A stretch of DNA of 64,000 bases from Chitinophagaceae bacterium UBA7600 (GTDB taxonomy: Bacteria > Bacteroidota > Bacteroidia > Chitinophagales > Chitinophagaceae). The notes under the pieces were generated by a model that saw only the letters and a program-made list of their open reading frames with translations, ran no database searches and had not been told where the DNA came from. Of the stretch, positions 16,280 through 24,380 are shown one piece after another (position 1 is the stretch's first letter; each line of letters begins with the position of its first letter). The stretch lies in the NCBI GenBank assembly GCA_002478885.1, contig DLKC01000026.1, positions 138,299 through 202,298 on the forward strand, in the 5' to 3' direction. A program made the position numbers and the translations under genes.

Positions 16280-17179
16280 ATGCAGCCTACATTAGTGATT
16301 TTAGCAGCAGGGATGGCCAGCCGATACGGAAGTATGAAACAAATCCAATCCTTCGGACCTTCGGGCGAAACCATAATGGATTATTCCATCTACGATGCCA
16401 TCGAAGCCGGTTTTACAAAGATCGTTTTTATTATCAGGGAAGATTTTTCCGACGCGTTCAAGGCAATTTTTGAACCAAAACTAAATGGAAAAGTTGAAAC
16501 AGCTTATGTTTACCAGCAACTCACTTCCTTCACTGGACTAAGAGAAATTCCTGCTGAACGTACAAAACCATGGGGCACGGCCCACGCAATACTGTGTTGC
16601 AAAAGCGAGATCAACGGCCCTTTCGCCGTAATCAATGCCGATGATTTTTATGGCAGGGATGCCTTTAAAAAAGCATACGATTTTATCGTAAACAAATGCA
16701 GCGACAGCCGTTTCGCAGTGCTTGGTTATCAATTGAACAATACCCTCAGCGACCATGGAAGTGTTAGCCGCGGCGTGATCGCTGCCAACGACAAAAATGA
16801 AATGGCAGACATAAAAGAACATCTTAAAATTTTTCGCCAGGGCAACAACATCGTTTCTGAAGAAGTTGGCACAATAACAGAACTGCCGGCCGATACAAAA
16901 GTGAGTATGAACTTCTTCTGCCTTTCGTCTTCCTATATAGAAATGTGCGAAGAAGAGTTCAACACGTTTCTCGACAAGAACATGCAAAACCCCAAGGCGG
17001 AATTCTTGTTACCCACCATGGCCGACAATTTCATCAAAACCGGAAGAGGCGTTATAGAAGTTGTTCCAACCGATGCAAAATGGTTTGGCGTTACTTACAA
17101 AGAAGATGCACCAATCGTGCAGGCGTCCATCGACGCACTGGTGGCGGCGCATGCATATCCATCGAATCTCTGGGCTTAA
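16280..17179 (+). CDS. Sugar-phosphate nucleotidyltransferase-like protein
   Basis: A 299-residue NTP-transferase-fold protein. The N-terminal LVILAAGMASRYGSMKQIQ (5-23) is the nucleotide-binding loop with the conserved Gly and Arg; PWGTAHAIL (about 95-103) and VINADDFYGRDAF (about 115-127) provide the metal-binding Asp. It belongs with glucose-1-phosphate thymidylyl/uridylyl-transferase-like proteins common in Bacteroidota, but which sugar it activates is not visible. A TAATTTG box at 16235-16241 may be its promoter, and a terminator follows its stop codon. Confidence 0.88.
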   Translation: MQPTLVILAAGMASRYGSMKQIQSFGPSGETIMDYSIYDAIEAGFTKIVFIIREDFSDAFKAIFEPKLNGKVETAYVYQQLTSFTGLREIPAERTKPWGTAHAILCCKSEINGPFAVINADDFYGRDAFKKAYDFIVNKCSDSRFAVLGYQLNNTLSDHGSVSRGVIAANDKNEMADIKEHLKIFRQGNNIVSEEVGTITELPADTKVSMNFFCLSSSYIEMCEEEFNTFLDKNMQNPKAEFLLPTMADNFIKTGRGVIEVVPTDAKWFGVTYKEDAPIVQASIDALVAAHAYPSNLWA

Positions 17180-17196
17180 ATAAATTTGCCTTCGAT

Positions 17197-17230
17197 AAAA
17201 AACTCAATCACTTTTAGATTGAGTTTTTTT
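17197..17230 (+). terminator. Terminator of the nucleotidyltransferase gene
   Basis: The stem ACTCAATC/GATTGAGT with flanking A-run (17197-17201) and T-run (17224-17230) is symmetrical and could work in both directions. Confidence 0.85.
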
Positions 17231-17231
17231 A

Positions 17232-17290
17232 TGTGCCCGGCTTTCGTTTTTACATAGCATCGTCCATTGCGTCGCACCCTTCAGCGCCTG
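17232..17290 (-). repeat. Dispersed repeat, reverse copy (core 17266-17277)
   Basis: GTGCCCGGC, then TTTACATAGCATCG, then ATTGCGTCGCACCCTTCAGCGC. This is the mirror image of the forward copies, including the CCGGGC box, and lies between the convergent nucleotidyltransferase and DoxX genes. Confidence 0.8.
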
Positions 17291-17305
17291 TTAAAATGCG
17301 CAGCA

Positions 17306-17818
17306 TTAACCCGCCTTTGCTTCAACAGCTTCCAGCCCCTCAAAGGAATTCTCTTCATAAACAATCGCTTTATTTACCGCCCGCTTTTCCTGCTCAGCTT
17401 TCCACAATACCAGCCCTGCTGCGATAAATACAATATTCTTCATAATATACTGCCCCGTCATTGTTAAACCATAAGGCGCCTGGCGAAACACTTCGGAGGG
17501 AAAAAATACAAACGGAGTGAAGGTGCAAACCATATGAAGAAAAAGAAATGCAAGCGCCGGCTTCATATACTTGCCGGCAATAAGCAGCAAACCCAAAACA
17601 CATTCCCAGCTTGCAAGCATGATAAGATTCATGCGGTCGTTTATTAAACCAAAAGTTAGTTTATGAATGGTTTGCATGGCCAGTTGTTCGGCCGGGCTTA
17701 ACCCTTCAAAGAATTTCAACGCCCCGAACCACAGGTAAACAATACCTACACAGATACGCAACAATTTTAAAGAAGAGTATGCTGTCCCATTGTCAGCATT
17801 GACGGGTTTAATTTCCAT
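17306..17818 (-). CDS. DoxX-like membrane protein
   Basis: A 170-residue inner-membrane protein with four hydrophobic helices (about residues 17-36, 62-80, 85-108 and 123-143). The first helix carries RICVGIVYLWFGALKFFEG, typical of the DoxX/DUF417-type family, and a charged loop follows it. The family has been linked to respiratory and redox membrane functions, but no defined reaction. The C-terminal tail is soluble and rich in Glu and Lys. It is the last gene before the FecA-like receptor and is separated from it by 93 bp. Confidence 0.82.
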   Translation of the reverse strand: MEIKPVNADNGTAYSSLKLLRICVGIVYLWFGALKFFEGLSPAEQLAMQTIHKLTFGLINDRMNLIMLASWECVLGLLLIAGKYMKPALAFLFLHMVCTFTPFVFFPSEVFRQAPYGLTMTGQYIMKNIVFIAAGLVLWKAEQEKRAVNKAIVYEENSFEGLEAVEAKAG

Positions 17819-17911
17819 GTTTATAGTTTTCGATAAATGGTTTCAAAAATATCCCGATGCGGCATTACGGATACTGACGCTGCTCATAAAACCCGTCTTT
17901 TTTGCGGGCTA

Positions 17912-20086
17912 TCAAATTTTAATCCCAAGGCTTATAGCAACACCCCTCCCATCTGAAGACCATATGCCCGGCCCGGGATACATTGTTGGCCGCTTCGTGA
18001 AATATTGTTTATTGAACACGTTATTGATATTGAATCTCACAACCATTTTAGGGTTTACATGATACGAAGTATTGATATCAAACAGCCCGTATGCCGGAAC
18101 AAGCCCAACCGAACCGTTCGCTGATGGCGTGACTGTATTCAATGCATCGGCATAAGATTTCGCAGTATAGGAATACAGCAATGAAATGCTTGCCTTGTAT
18201 AACTTTAGTGTTATGCCAGACCGGCTGATAATACCCGGAACACTTTCAACTTTATTACCATCAATATCTACGTTGGTATTCCCCGATTTAATAAAAGCAT
18301 CTTTATAACGCGCATTCATAAATGCCGTAGAAGTAAACACGCTCATATAAATTTGCTTATTGATACTGAAACCATATTCAGCAAATATTTCAGCGCCGCT
18401 GGTACCAGAATTGCCAATATTGGTTCTGTATAAAATAAATGCCCCGGTGTCATTTTGCATACTCAAAGAACCCATCCTGTTTTTGTAATCGATATGAAAA
18501 ACACTGACGTCCCATTTTAAACCATTGGCATTACCGCGGAAACCTGCCTCGGCAGTGTATCCGTGAGCATCTCGCAGGTTCTTATCCACAACCTCATATA
18601 CAGAGGCAGGAATGATATCTTTAAAAATCACTGGACGGTAAGATTGCGCTATGCCTGCATAAAAATTAGTGGCCTTTGAAAGGTCGTACTGCATATTTAA
18701 GCCGAGCAACAAAAAATCGTGCTTTATACTGTTGGGTAAATCCTGCTGATCGTAATAACTGATATACCCGGTCATATCTGATTGCCCATGTTCCCAACGA
18801 AACCCTGGACTGACGGTAAGCTTGTTTGATAAACGAAAATTATTTTCAGCAAAAACGGCTATGTTCTTTGTTTTAAAATGCATATCTCTTCCCCAATGTG
18901 GATCAACGAGCGTAAGATCAAAGTCAGAGCCGGTGGTGCCCTTGCCCAACTGCCTGCGACGCAGATCATTGTTAAACAATTGTGTGCCGATAGTAATTGC
19001 ATGCAACCTGTTAAACAAAAGGTATTGATGCAACAAACTGGCCTCGGCAGTGTAGCTATTGAAATTATCAATGTCAACCTGCCGGTTATTGTACTGCATA
19101 GTAAGCGGGTTGATCGAATCTTTTATATTGGCAGGTTTGTCATACTGCACACTGTTTCTTGCACCAAGCACCGCTGAGGTGGTAACAGACAATTTGGTCT
19201 GGCTGTTTATGTTCCATTCGAGGTTCAAAGAAGGAACGTATATGTCGGGATTAAAATAATTTCTTGCTCTTGTCGATAGCTTTGGGTCCGCATAAAACAT
19301 ACTGTCATTAAGCGGCCCGGGTATCTGGTAAACATAATTGGATCTTGCGAACTCGGCTGTTAGTTTCAACCGCTGTGAAATATAATACCGTAGCATGAAT
19401 GCCTGCGCATCATAATCAGAATTGCTGTTCGCACGGTATCCATCGGAAACACGTTTTGTGTAATAAGCGTAGTAATCAATTTTTCCGATGCGACCGCTTA
19501 CAGCGTTATATGTACTTAGTAAACCAAATGAGCCAACTGAATTGATTGTCTCAAAACCCAACCTTCGTGTTGTATCAGGTTCTTTTGTTACATAGTTAAG
19601 CATGCCGCCAAATTGGGCACCATATTGCAACGAGCCTGTTCCACGAACAAGTTCTATATGGTCAACCGCTTCCATTGGCATACTGTAATGACTTGCCGGG
19701 TAACCATACATATCAGAGTTGGTAAGTACGCCGTTTTTTCGAATGTTAAACTCCCACCCGCGGTGCGGATCGAGGCCACGAACAGAAATGTTTACCTGGT
19801 TACCGCTGCCATCCATATCGTAAACAAAAACGCCTGGCACTTTTGCAAAAATCTGTCTTGCGGTTTTCTCCGAAATATTTGCATCGATATTATCGATGTT
19901 GAGCACTTCTGTTTTTTTGCCACTCCAGATACGCGTACCAACAACAGATGGCATCCGTTCCACATTGCTGAGCACTGTTTTTACTTTTACTTCTTTTAGC
20001 GTGTTTGTTTTCATGCTGTCTGTTTCCTGTGCTGCCATTTGCAGATATGCTAACAGGAAAATGATGATACCAATTCCACTTTTCAT
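17912..20086 (-). CDS. FecA-like TonB-dependent siderophore receptor
   Basis: A 724-residue outer-membrane receptor with a signal peptide (1-19), a TonB-box-like TLKEVKVKTV segment (about 29-38), a plug domain (about 45-165) and a 22-strand-type barrel. The plug carries NISVRGLDPHRGWEFNIR, NSDMYGYPASHYSMPMEAVD and RGTGSLQYGAQFGGMLNYV, which closely match the plug of ferric-citrate receptor FecA. There is no FecA signalling (STN) domain and no fecI/fecR gene next to it, so transcriptional signalling through the receptor is unlikely. The substrate is probably ferric citrate or a related carboxylate chelate (inference). Two tandem terminators separate it from the haloperoxidase gene. Confidence 0.9.
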   Translation of the reverse strand: MKSGIGIIIFLLAYLQMAAQETDSMKTNTLKEVKVKTVLSNVERMPSVVGTRIWSGKKTEVLNIDNIDANISEKTARQIFAKVPGVFVYDMDGSGNQVNISVRGLDPHRGWEFNIRKNGVLTNSDMYGYPASHYSMPMEAVDHIELVRGTGSLQYGAQFGGMLNYVTKEPDTTRRLGFETINSVGSFGLLSTYNAVSGRIGKIDYYAYYTKRVSDGYRANSNSDYDAQAFMLRYYISQRLKLTAEFARSNYVYQIPGPLNDSMFYADPKLSTRARNYFNPDIYVPSLNLEWNINSQTKLSVTTSAVLGARNSVQYDKPANIKDSINPLTMQYNNRQVDIDNFNSYTAEASLLHQYLLFNRLHAITIGTQLFNNDLRRRQLGKGTTGSDFDLTLVDPHWGRDMHFKTKNIAVFAENNFRLSNKLTVSPGFRWEHGQSDMTGYISYYDQQDLPNSIKHDFLLLGLNMQYDLSKATNFYAGIAQSYRPVIFKDIIPASVYEVVDKNLRDAHGYTAEAGFRGNANGLKWDVSVFHIDYKNRMGSLSMQNDTGAFILYRTNIGNSGTSGAEIFAEYGFSINKQIYMSVFTSTAFMNARYKDAFIKSGNTNVDIDGNKVESVPGIISRSGITLKLYKASISLLYSYTAKSYADALNTVTPSANGSVGLVPAYGLFDINTSYHVNPKMVVRFNINNVFNKQYFTKRPTMYPGPGIWSSDGRGVAISLGIKI

Positions 20087-20114
20087 TTGCGTTGCTTTTG
20101 TATGTTGCGGAAAG

Positions 20115-20178
20115 CACTAAAGTACAAGAGTGCGACGCAACAAAAGATGATCGTTGTTATACAGCCAGGGTCAAAAGA
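20115..20178 (+). repeat. Dispersed repeat, forward copy (core 20130-20141)
   Basis: AGTACAAGAGTGCGACGCAA, then GATGATCG, then CAGCCAGGGTCAAAAG, upstream of the FecA-like receptor start. Confidence 0.85.
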
Positions 20179-20182
20179 ATTT

Positions 20183-20214
20183 AAAAAATGTCCTTCCTGT
20201 AGAAACAGGAAGGA
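20183..20214 (-). terminator. Second of two tandem terminators
   Basis: A 10-bp perfect stem (20191-20200 with 20205-20214, arms TCCTTCCTGT/ACAGGAAGGA, AGAA loop) is followed on the minus strand by a T-run (A-run 20183-20188). Confidence 0.8.
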
Positions 20215-20275
20215 GCTACAACTATAACTACTATGCTTTAAAGAACTCTTTATTTATCCTTTCGGAATGATTTTT

Positions 20276-20303
20276 TTAAAAACTCTTCCTGCGGAACAGG
20301 AAG
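20276..20303 (-). terminator. First of two tandem terminators after the haloperoxidase gene
   Basis: The stem 20285-20291 with 20297-20303 (CTTCCTG/CAGGAAG) has a 5-nt loop and a T-run on the minus strand. The flanking text ACAACTATAACT is shared with the other hairpin, so the unit seems duplicated. Confidence 0.8.
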
Positions 20304-20336
20304 CATTTACAACTATAACTGCAATTGCTTAAAATT

Positions 20337-21896
20337 TTATTCCGCACCATCGGTCTGCGCACGCTGTACAGCATAGTTGCCGGTCTTTTTACCTACATCC
20401 ATTCCAACTTCTATATCGCTGCGGTAATGGAGGCCGCCCACGAGTCTCGACTTGGATGCATCGTCGGCCATTTTGTTATAGGCATCTGCTCTTGCAGGCA
20501 AAATGTGCGACAGTATTGTTGCGGCCGCACCACTGAAGGTGGAATGCCCGGATATGTAAGAAGGGAAATTGGGAACCCCGGTTGTTGTTTTGATCTCCGG
20601 ATTCATTTGGGAAGGCCGTGGATTGAAATAGAAATATTTGGTTTTCCAGCAAATAATTGCCGCATCCATCATAGCAATGTTGAGCAGCGACATATTGCGG
20701 GCCCAACGTACTTCGCTAAAATTTTGTACTATAAAATCTTCTGAGGCAATAGCATTCCAATGACCCGGAGGGGTGTAGGTGCCTGCCCCATCGGCCCAGA
20801 AATGAACAAGCTCAATATCATCTCTCGAAGGATTTTTCACATAGCTCAAAACTTCCTCTGTTTCTTTTTTCATCTGATCACTATTCGTTGATGGCGGCGG
20901 ACCAGGCAGCAATGAAGCCATGCTTGTAGAATCGATCAACAATGATTTTACATTACCAAAGAAAGGAAGCATGGGATTACGTTTTGGCGTTTCAAGGCTT
21001 ATCCATGGTATTTCGCCCTTACCTATTGCTGCAGTTGCAAGACTATCCCATTGCGTTTGTGTTCCAACGGCTTTACCGGTATTATCAGTTCTGCCCCTTG
21101 CAGCAAATACAGAAGCGATCTGGCGGCCCAGTGCTTCACCTGCGGCCCAATCGCTGCGTGTGCAAGCACCTGATGCTATGGTGCTTTCTTTTGCATTCGC
21201 AGCTTTGGCTTCTACGGCACCTATTTCGGTAGGGAAAAATAATTTCATCAGATCAGCAGTAACGCCTGCAAGTACGGCTGCATCAGACGGGTAAGAAGGC
21301 AGGTCTGTTTTATTGATATAGATTGCATTGGCGTTAATGGTGGAATCAACCTTGTACGGCGCCGCACGGTTATATAACTTCTTATAATGCCAGCAAGCCA
21401 CCAGGGCATCATATTGTGCAGCGCTTATATAAGCATAAGCTCTGGCTGCATAAGGAGGATTGGAAAAAGGGAATTCAGGATAAGCAAATGGGTTTGCAGA
21501 ACTGGGAATAGGATAAGTGCCGTCCTCATTCTGGTATGGCGGAAGATTGTGCTTGGCAACTAATTCACGCATTGTCTCATTCCATCTGAGAACAGAACCG
21601 GCTGCCCAATATTTAATATCACTTATTTGCTGATCGCTGAGGTTATGTTGAAGACCTTTTATTTCGTTAAGCTCGCCAATATACCCCGGAACGTTAATAA
21701 GCGCAGGCGCAGCTACAAGGAATGAATCGGGCCGTGACAACAATACCGTTTTCCATGTTCCGGCATCGAGGTCTACGCTGGCAGGGTTTAGCGCCGGTAC
21801 ATTGTCGGTACGACCTTCCACCGTTTTTTTGCAGGATGTATAAATAATAAGTGAACCTGTGAGTACAATTAGCAGTGTATATAATGTCTTTCTCAT
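20337..21896 (-). CDS. Vanadium-dependent haloperoxidase / PAP2-superfamily lipoprotein
   Basis: A 519-residue periplasm- or surface-facing lipoprotein (lipobox ending in Cys22). The three PAP2/haloperoxidase motifs are all present in the C-terminal third: KYFYFNPRP (K-x6-RP), SYISGHSTFSG with His451, and SRLVGGLHYRSD with His490 and the Asp four residues on. In this superfamily the last His either binds vanadate or is the phosphatase nucleophile; which reaction is used here cannot be read from sequence. The start at 21896 gives the lipoprotein signal; the frame extends further upstream but overlaps the preceding gene. Only 4 bp separate it from that gene, so the two are cotranscribed. Confidence 0.88.
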   Translation of the reverse strand: MRKTLYTLLIVLTGSLIIYTSCKKTVEGRTDNVPALNPASVDLDAGTWKTVLLSRPDSFLVAAPALINVPGYIGELNEIKGLQHNLSDQQISDIKYWAAGSVLRWNETMRELVAKHNLPPYQNEDGTYPIPSSANPFAYPEFPFSNPPYAARAYAYISAAQYDALVACWHYKKLYNRAAPYKVDSTINANAIYINKTDLPSYPSDAAVLAGVTADLMKLFFPTEIGAVEAKAANAKESTIASGACTRSDWAAGEALGRQIASVFAARGRTDNTGKAVGTQTQWDSLATAAIGKGEIPWISLETPKRNPMLPFFGNVKSLLIDSTSMASLLPGPPPSTNSDQMKKETEEVLSYVKNPSRDDIELVHFWADGAGTYTPPGHWNAIASEDFIVQNFSEVRWARNMSLLNIAMMDAAIICWKTKYFYFNPRPSQMNPEIKTTTGVPNFPSYISGHSTFSGAAATILSHILPARADAYNKMADDASKSRLVGGLHYRSDIEVGMDVGKKTGNYAVQRAQTDGAE

Positions 21897-21900
21897 TGTT

Positions 21901-22860
21901 TTATTTTTTCGTAGCTGCAGAATTGGTTGCATGTTTTTTATTAAAGTCAAGAACATAAAATAGTCCGCCGTAAATAGTTGTGGACTGGCCCATATTTCTT
22001 CCGGCAACCGTATAATTACCACCGCCGATTATTGAGAGTCCGGACATTGCACGCGGTGTATATTTTAGGTTTGCGCCAACTGTTGTCGCATTCATCTTAT
22101 TACTTGGAAAAGGCATGTCGTTCCTGCGTATATCAAAACCACCTAATGTGGTCATGTTAGTAGCAACGGCTTCGGCTATAAGGTAATGGCTCCTCCATCC
22201 TGTTCTAAGGTTGAAAGAGGCAACGTTGGGCATTTCCACTTCATTGGTATTATGCAATTCAGTTGTATAGTATGAAGTGCGGTCTATGTTAATATTGTCG
22301 CGATAGGTATAGGTTGCAGAACCGGTAACAAAAAAATTATTGACCCAGTAGTCGGCCATTATTCTTGCAGATAGATTGGTGCTGCCCAAACCAATAGACA
22401 GTGGCTGAAAGTCTGGCGTGTAGTTCGACATTGGCGTTGAAACGCCACCCAAAACAAACAGCGAGAGTGTTGACTTTCCAAAGTCTTTTTGAATGCCCTG
22501 CCATTTAACCCACAGCGAAAGGTCCTGCACGCCTTTCATGCCATGAAGTGTTCCGGCAGATGCTTTGGTGCTTATATAAGGCAACCCGAATAAAACGTTC
22601 AGGTGCTTGTTAATGCCGTAATTTCCGTTTACACTTATAGCCTGCGTGGTAACCGTTCCAAGGTTTTCGTTATTCCTTTTCAAAGTACCTTCCCAATAAT
22701 TTTTCCAGCCGCTGTGGCTGTAAATTCCGCCAACACAAAAATTATTTTTATCCATCATTATAGCATCCACATCTGTTTGGGCCGATGCTGCCAGCGGAGC
22801 GAAAAAGCCAAGTACCAGTGCCAATTTCATTAAAAGCATATGACGTTTAAAATGCTTCAT
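21901..22860 (-). CDS. Outer-membrane beta-barrel protein of unknown function
   Basis: A 319-residue exported protein. A signal peptide ends at about residue 27 (ASAQTD), and the rest alternates polar and aromatic strands typical of a porin-like barrel (for example GIYSHSGWKNYWEGTL, FVTGSATYTYRD, TVAGRNMGQSTTIYGGLFYVLDF). It resembles proteins loosely annotated as transporter or phenol-degradation (MetA-type) outer-membrane proteins, but I see no decisive motif. It is directly upstream of and tightly coupled to the haloperoxidase gene, so it may be the outer-membrane path for that enzyme's substrate or product (inference). Confidence 0.72.
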   Translation of the reverse strand: MKHFKRHMLLMKLALVLGFFAPLAASAQTDVDAIMMDKNNFCVGGIYSHSGWKNYWEGTLKRNNENLGTVTTQAISVNGNYGINKHLNVLFGLPYISTKASAGTLHGMKGVQDLSLWVKWQGIQKDFGKSTLSLFVLGGVSTPMSNYTPDFQPLSIGLGSTNLSARIMADYWVNNFFVTGSATYTYRDNINIDRTSYYTTELHNTNEVEMPNVASFNLRTGWRSHYLIAEAVATNMTTLGGFDIRRNDMPFPSNKMNATTVGANLKYTPRAMSGLSIIGGGNYTVAGRNMGQSTTIYGGLFYVLDFNKKHATNSAATKK

Positions 22861-22896
22861 AAAACAGTTTTGTTTAATTATTAATTTTTGGGGCCG

Positions 22897-22980
22897 GGCT
22901 TTACTACATGCAGTGTGCTTTGGTCGCGTTGCACTCTTCAGCGCTTAGTTCGCTTATCGCCAAAATGCATGTAGTAAGCC
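22897..22980. other. Long inverted repeat enclosing a degenerate dispersed-repeat core
   Basis: The arms 22897-22912 and 22966-22980 (GGCTTTACTACATGCA against TGCATGTAGTAAGCC) pair over about 15 bp with a single bulge. The 53-nt loop holds TCGCGTTGCACTCTTCAGCG, a scrambled version of the dispersed-repeat core, and CCGGGC precedes the left arm. It lies between the two barrel genes and would form a strong RNA hairpin. Confidence 0.7.
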
Positions 22981-23031
22981 ATGTTCTTTTTATCAGTTAT
23001 TTGGTATTAGCAGGTAGCAACGGCATTCTGT

Positions 23032-24117
23032 TTAAAGCCTGAAATAAACTCCAATGTTCACGGTGTAATCAGCGAAAGCGGCATCACCCTGCACTTTAGT
23101 GCCGGTGTCTGCAGAGCGCTGCATATCAGAAACGCTTTGAATGCGGTCGCGCACAATTGCCACCGGAACAAACGCGTAAATAGAAGTTCTCTTAACAGTG
23201 TAAGTCAGCCCAGGCTCTACGGAGAAAATAAAACCCGGCCTTCTAAAACCGAGATCGCCACCAAATACATCTTTTGCCGGCAGGCGTTCGTAACGAACAC
23301 CGGCAGAAGCAGTAAGGCTATTTATGGTATAGTTGGCACCGGCCCTGAACAAATATTGATCGGCAACACTCATTACATCTGTATGATATTTTGTAGCAGT
23401 TGATGATACAGCTCTGCCACGCCCTGTTGATACACCGTTTTGTTCTCTCGGATTGAACAGGTAAAAGAAATTTCCGTACACGCCCAATCGATGAGAAAAG
23501 TTGTAGAACGCGTTTACTTCGGTGGTGAATCCTGTGCCTCCATCACCTGGTTGTATCGACTGATCAACAGGACCCAACACAGTAGTTGTGTCTGTGTTGT
23601 GAAAATAATCCTGGTAGTTATACGTGCCGGAAGGTAGCTTAATACCAAGGCCAACCTGTATATTGCCCTTCATAGATTTCACAGGATCAAATAACCAGTA
23701 GTAACCGGTGAACCTTATGTCGCCAATGCCAAATGCTTCTGTATTGTACCTGTTTTTACCATCGTGCTCGTACAAAGAAGATCTCGTATTTGCGATGATT
23801 GGCACATCTATCTGCAGCGACCACCTGTTATTAAACCGCTTGGTAACGGCAATGTCCATTGTGTAGGCATGGTTAATTACATTAGATCCTGAATCTACGC
23901 GGTACTTCTGTTCGTCTTTGCCAACATAATGCTTGTAAGATTTAAAATACCGGTTATTGATGCTCATAGACCAGCCCGAAGAATCACTTGCATTATGTGC
24001 TTCAAGCGGACAAATGCCCCCGGTGCTGCGAATAGCAACACAACCCTGGGCGAAGGTGTTTGTATTAGTGGTTGCAACAAGCAAAACACATATTGAAACC
24101 GTGATAATTTTTTTCAT
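23032..24117 (-). CDS. Outer-membrane beta-barrel protein of unknown function
   Basis: A 361-residue exported protein with a signal peptide ending near residue 23 (NTFAQG) and then two Cys in GCVAIRSTGGICPL, which may form a disulphide at the periplasmic end. The rest is beta-barrel-like: RWSLQIDVPIIANTRSSL, IGDIRFTGYYWLFD, KGNIQVGLGIKLPSGTYNY, FIFSVEPGLTYTV, and a terminal YTVNIGVYFRL whose last residues are aromatic/hydrophobic as in outer-membrane proteins. The start at 24117 is chosen because it begins the signal peptide. It lies between two haloperoxidase genes on the same strand and differs clearly from the other barrel at 21901. Confidence 0.72.
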   Translation of the reverse strand: MKKIITVSICVLLVATTNTNTFAQGCVAIRSTGGICPLEAHNASDSSGWSMSINNRYFKSYKHYVGKDEQKYRVDSGSNVINHAYTMDIAVTKRFNNRWSLQIDVPIIANTRSSLYEHDGKNRYNTEAFGIGDIRFTGYYWLFDPVKSMKGNIQVGLGIKLPSGTYNYQDYFHNTDTTTVLGPVDQSIQPGDGGTGFTTEVNAFYNFSHRLGVYGNFFYLFNPREQNGVSTGRGRAVSSTATKYHTDVMSVADQYLFRAGANYTINSLTASAGVRYERLPAKDVFGGDLGFRRPGFIFSVEPGLTYTVKRTSIYAFVPVAIVRDRIQSVSDMQRSADTGTKVQGDAAFADYTVNIGVYFRL

Positions 24118-24317
24118 AATCAGTATGCACATTTTCTGTTTGGTTAAAATAAGTTTGAGGTAATGCATGCGTTGGTCAGCACAAGAGCGTGTTGTCCAAA
24201 ACAATACTTTACAGCATCAATATTCAGGAGTGTAAACAACCATGGGACGAGTTGCCACTGATGAAACTGAACTGCAACATTGAAGCTTTGCAACATAAAA
24301 CTGCCCAATTACAGGCA

Positions 24318-24345
24318 GGCGCTGAAGTGTGCGACGCAACGAAGC
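24318..24345 (+). repeat. Dispersed repeat, forward copy (core 24329-24340)
   Basis: GGCGCTGAAGT before the core GTGCGACGCAAC and GAAGCTGC after it. The downstream CCGGGC box is not recognisable. Confidence 0.75.
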
Positions 24346-24380
24346 TGCATTAATGAATAAAAGCTGGGAACATAAAAAGA

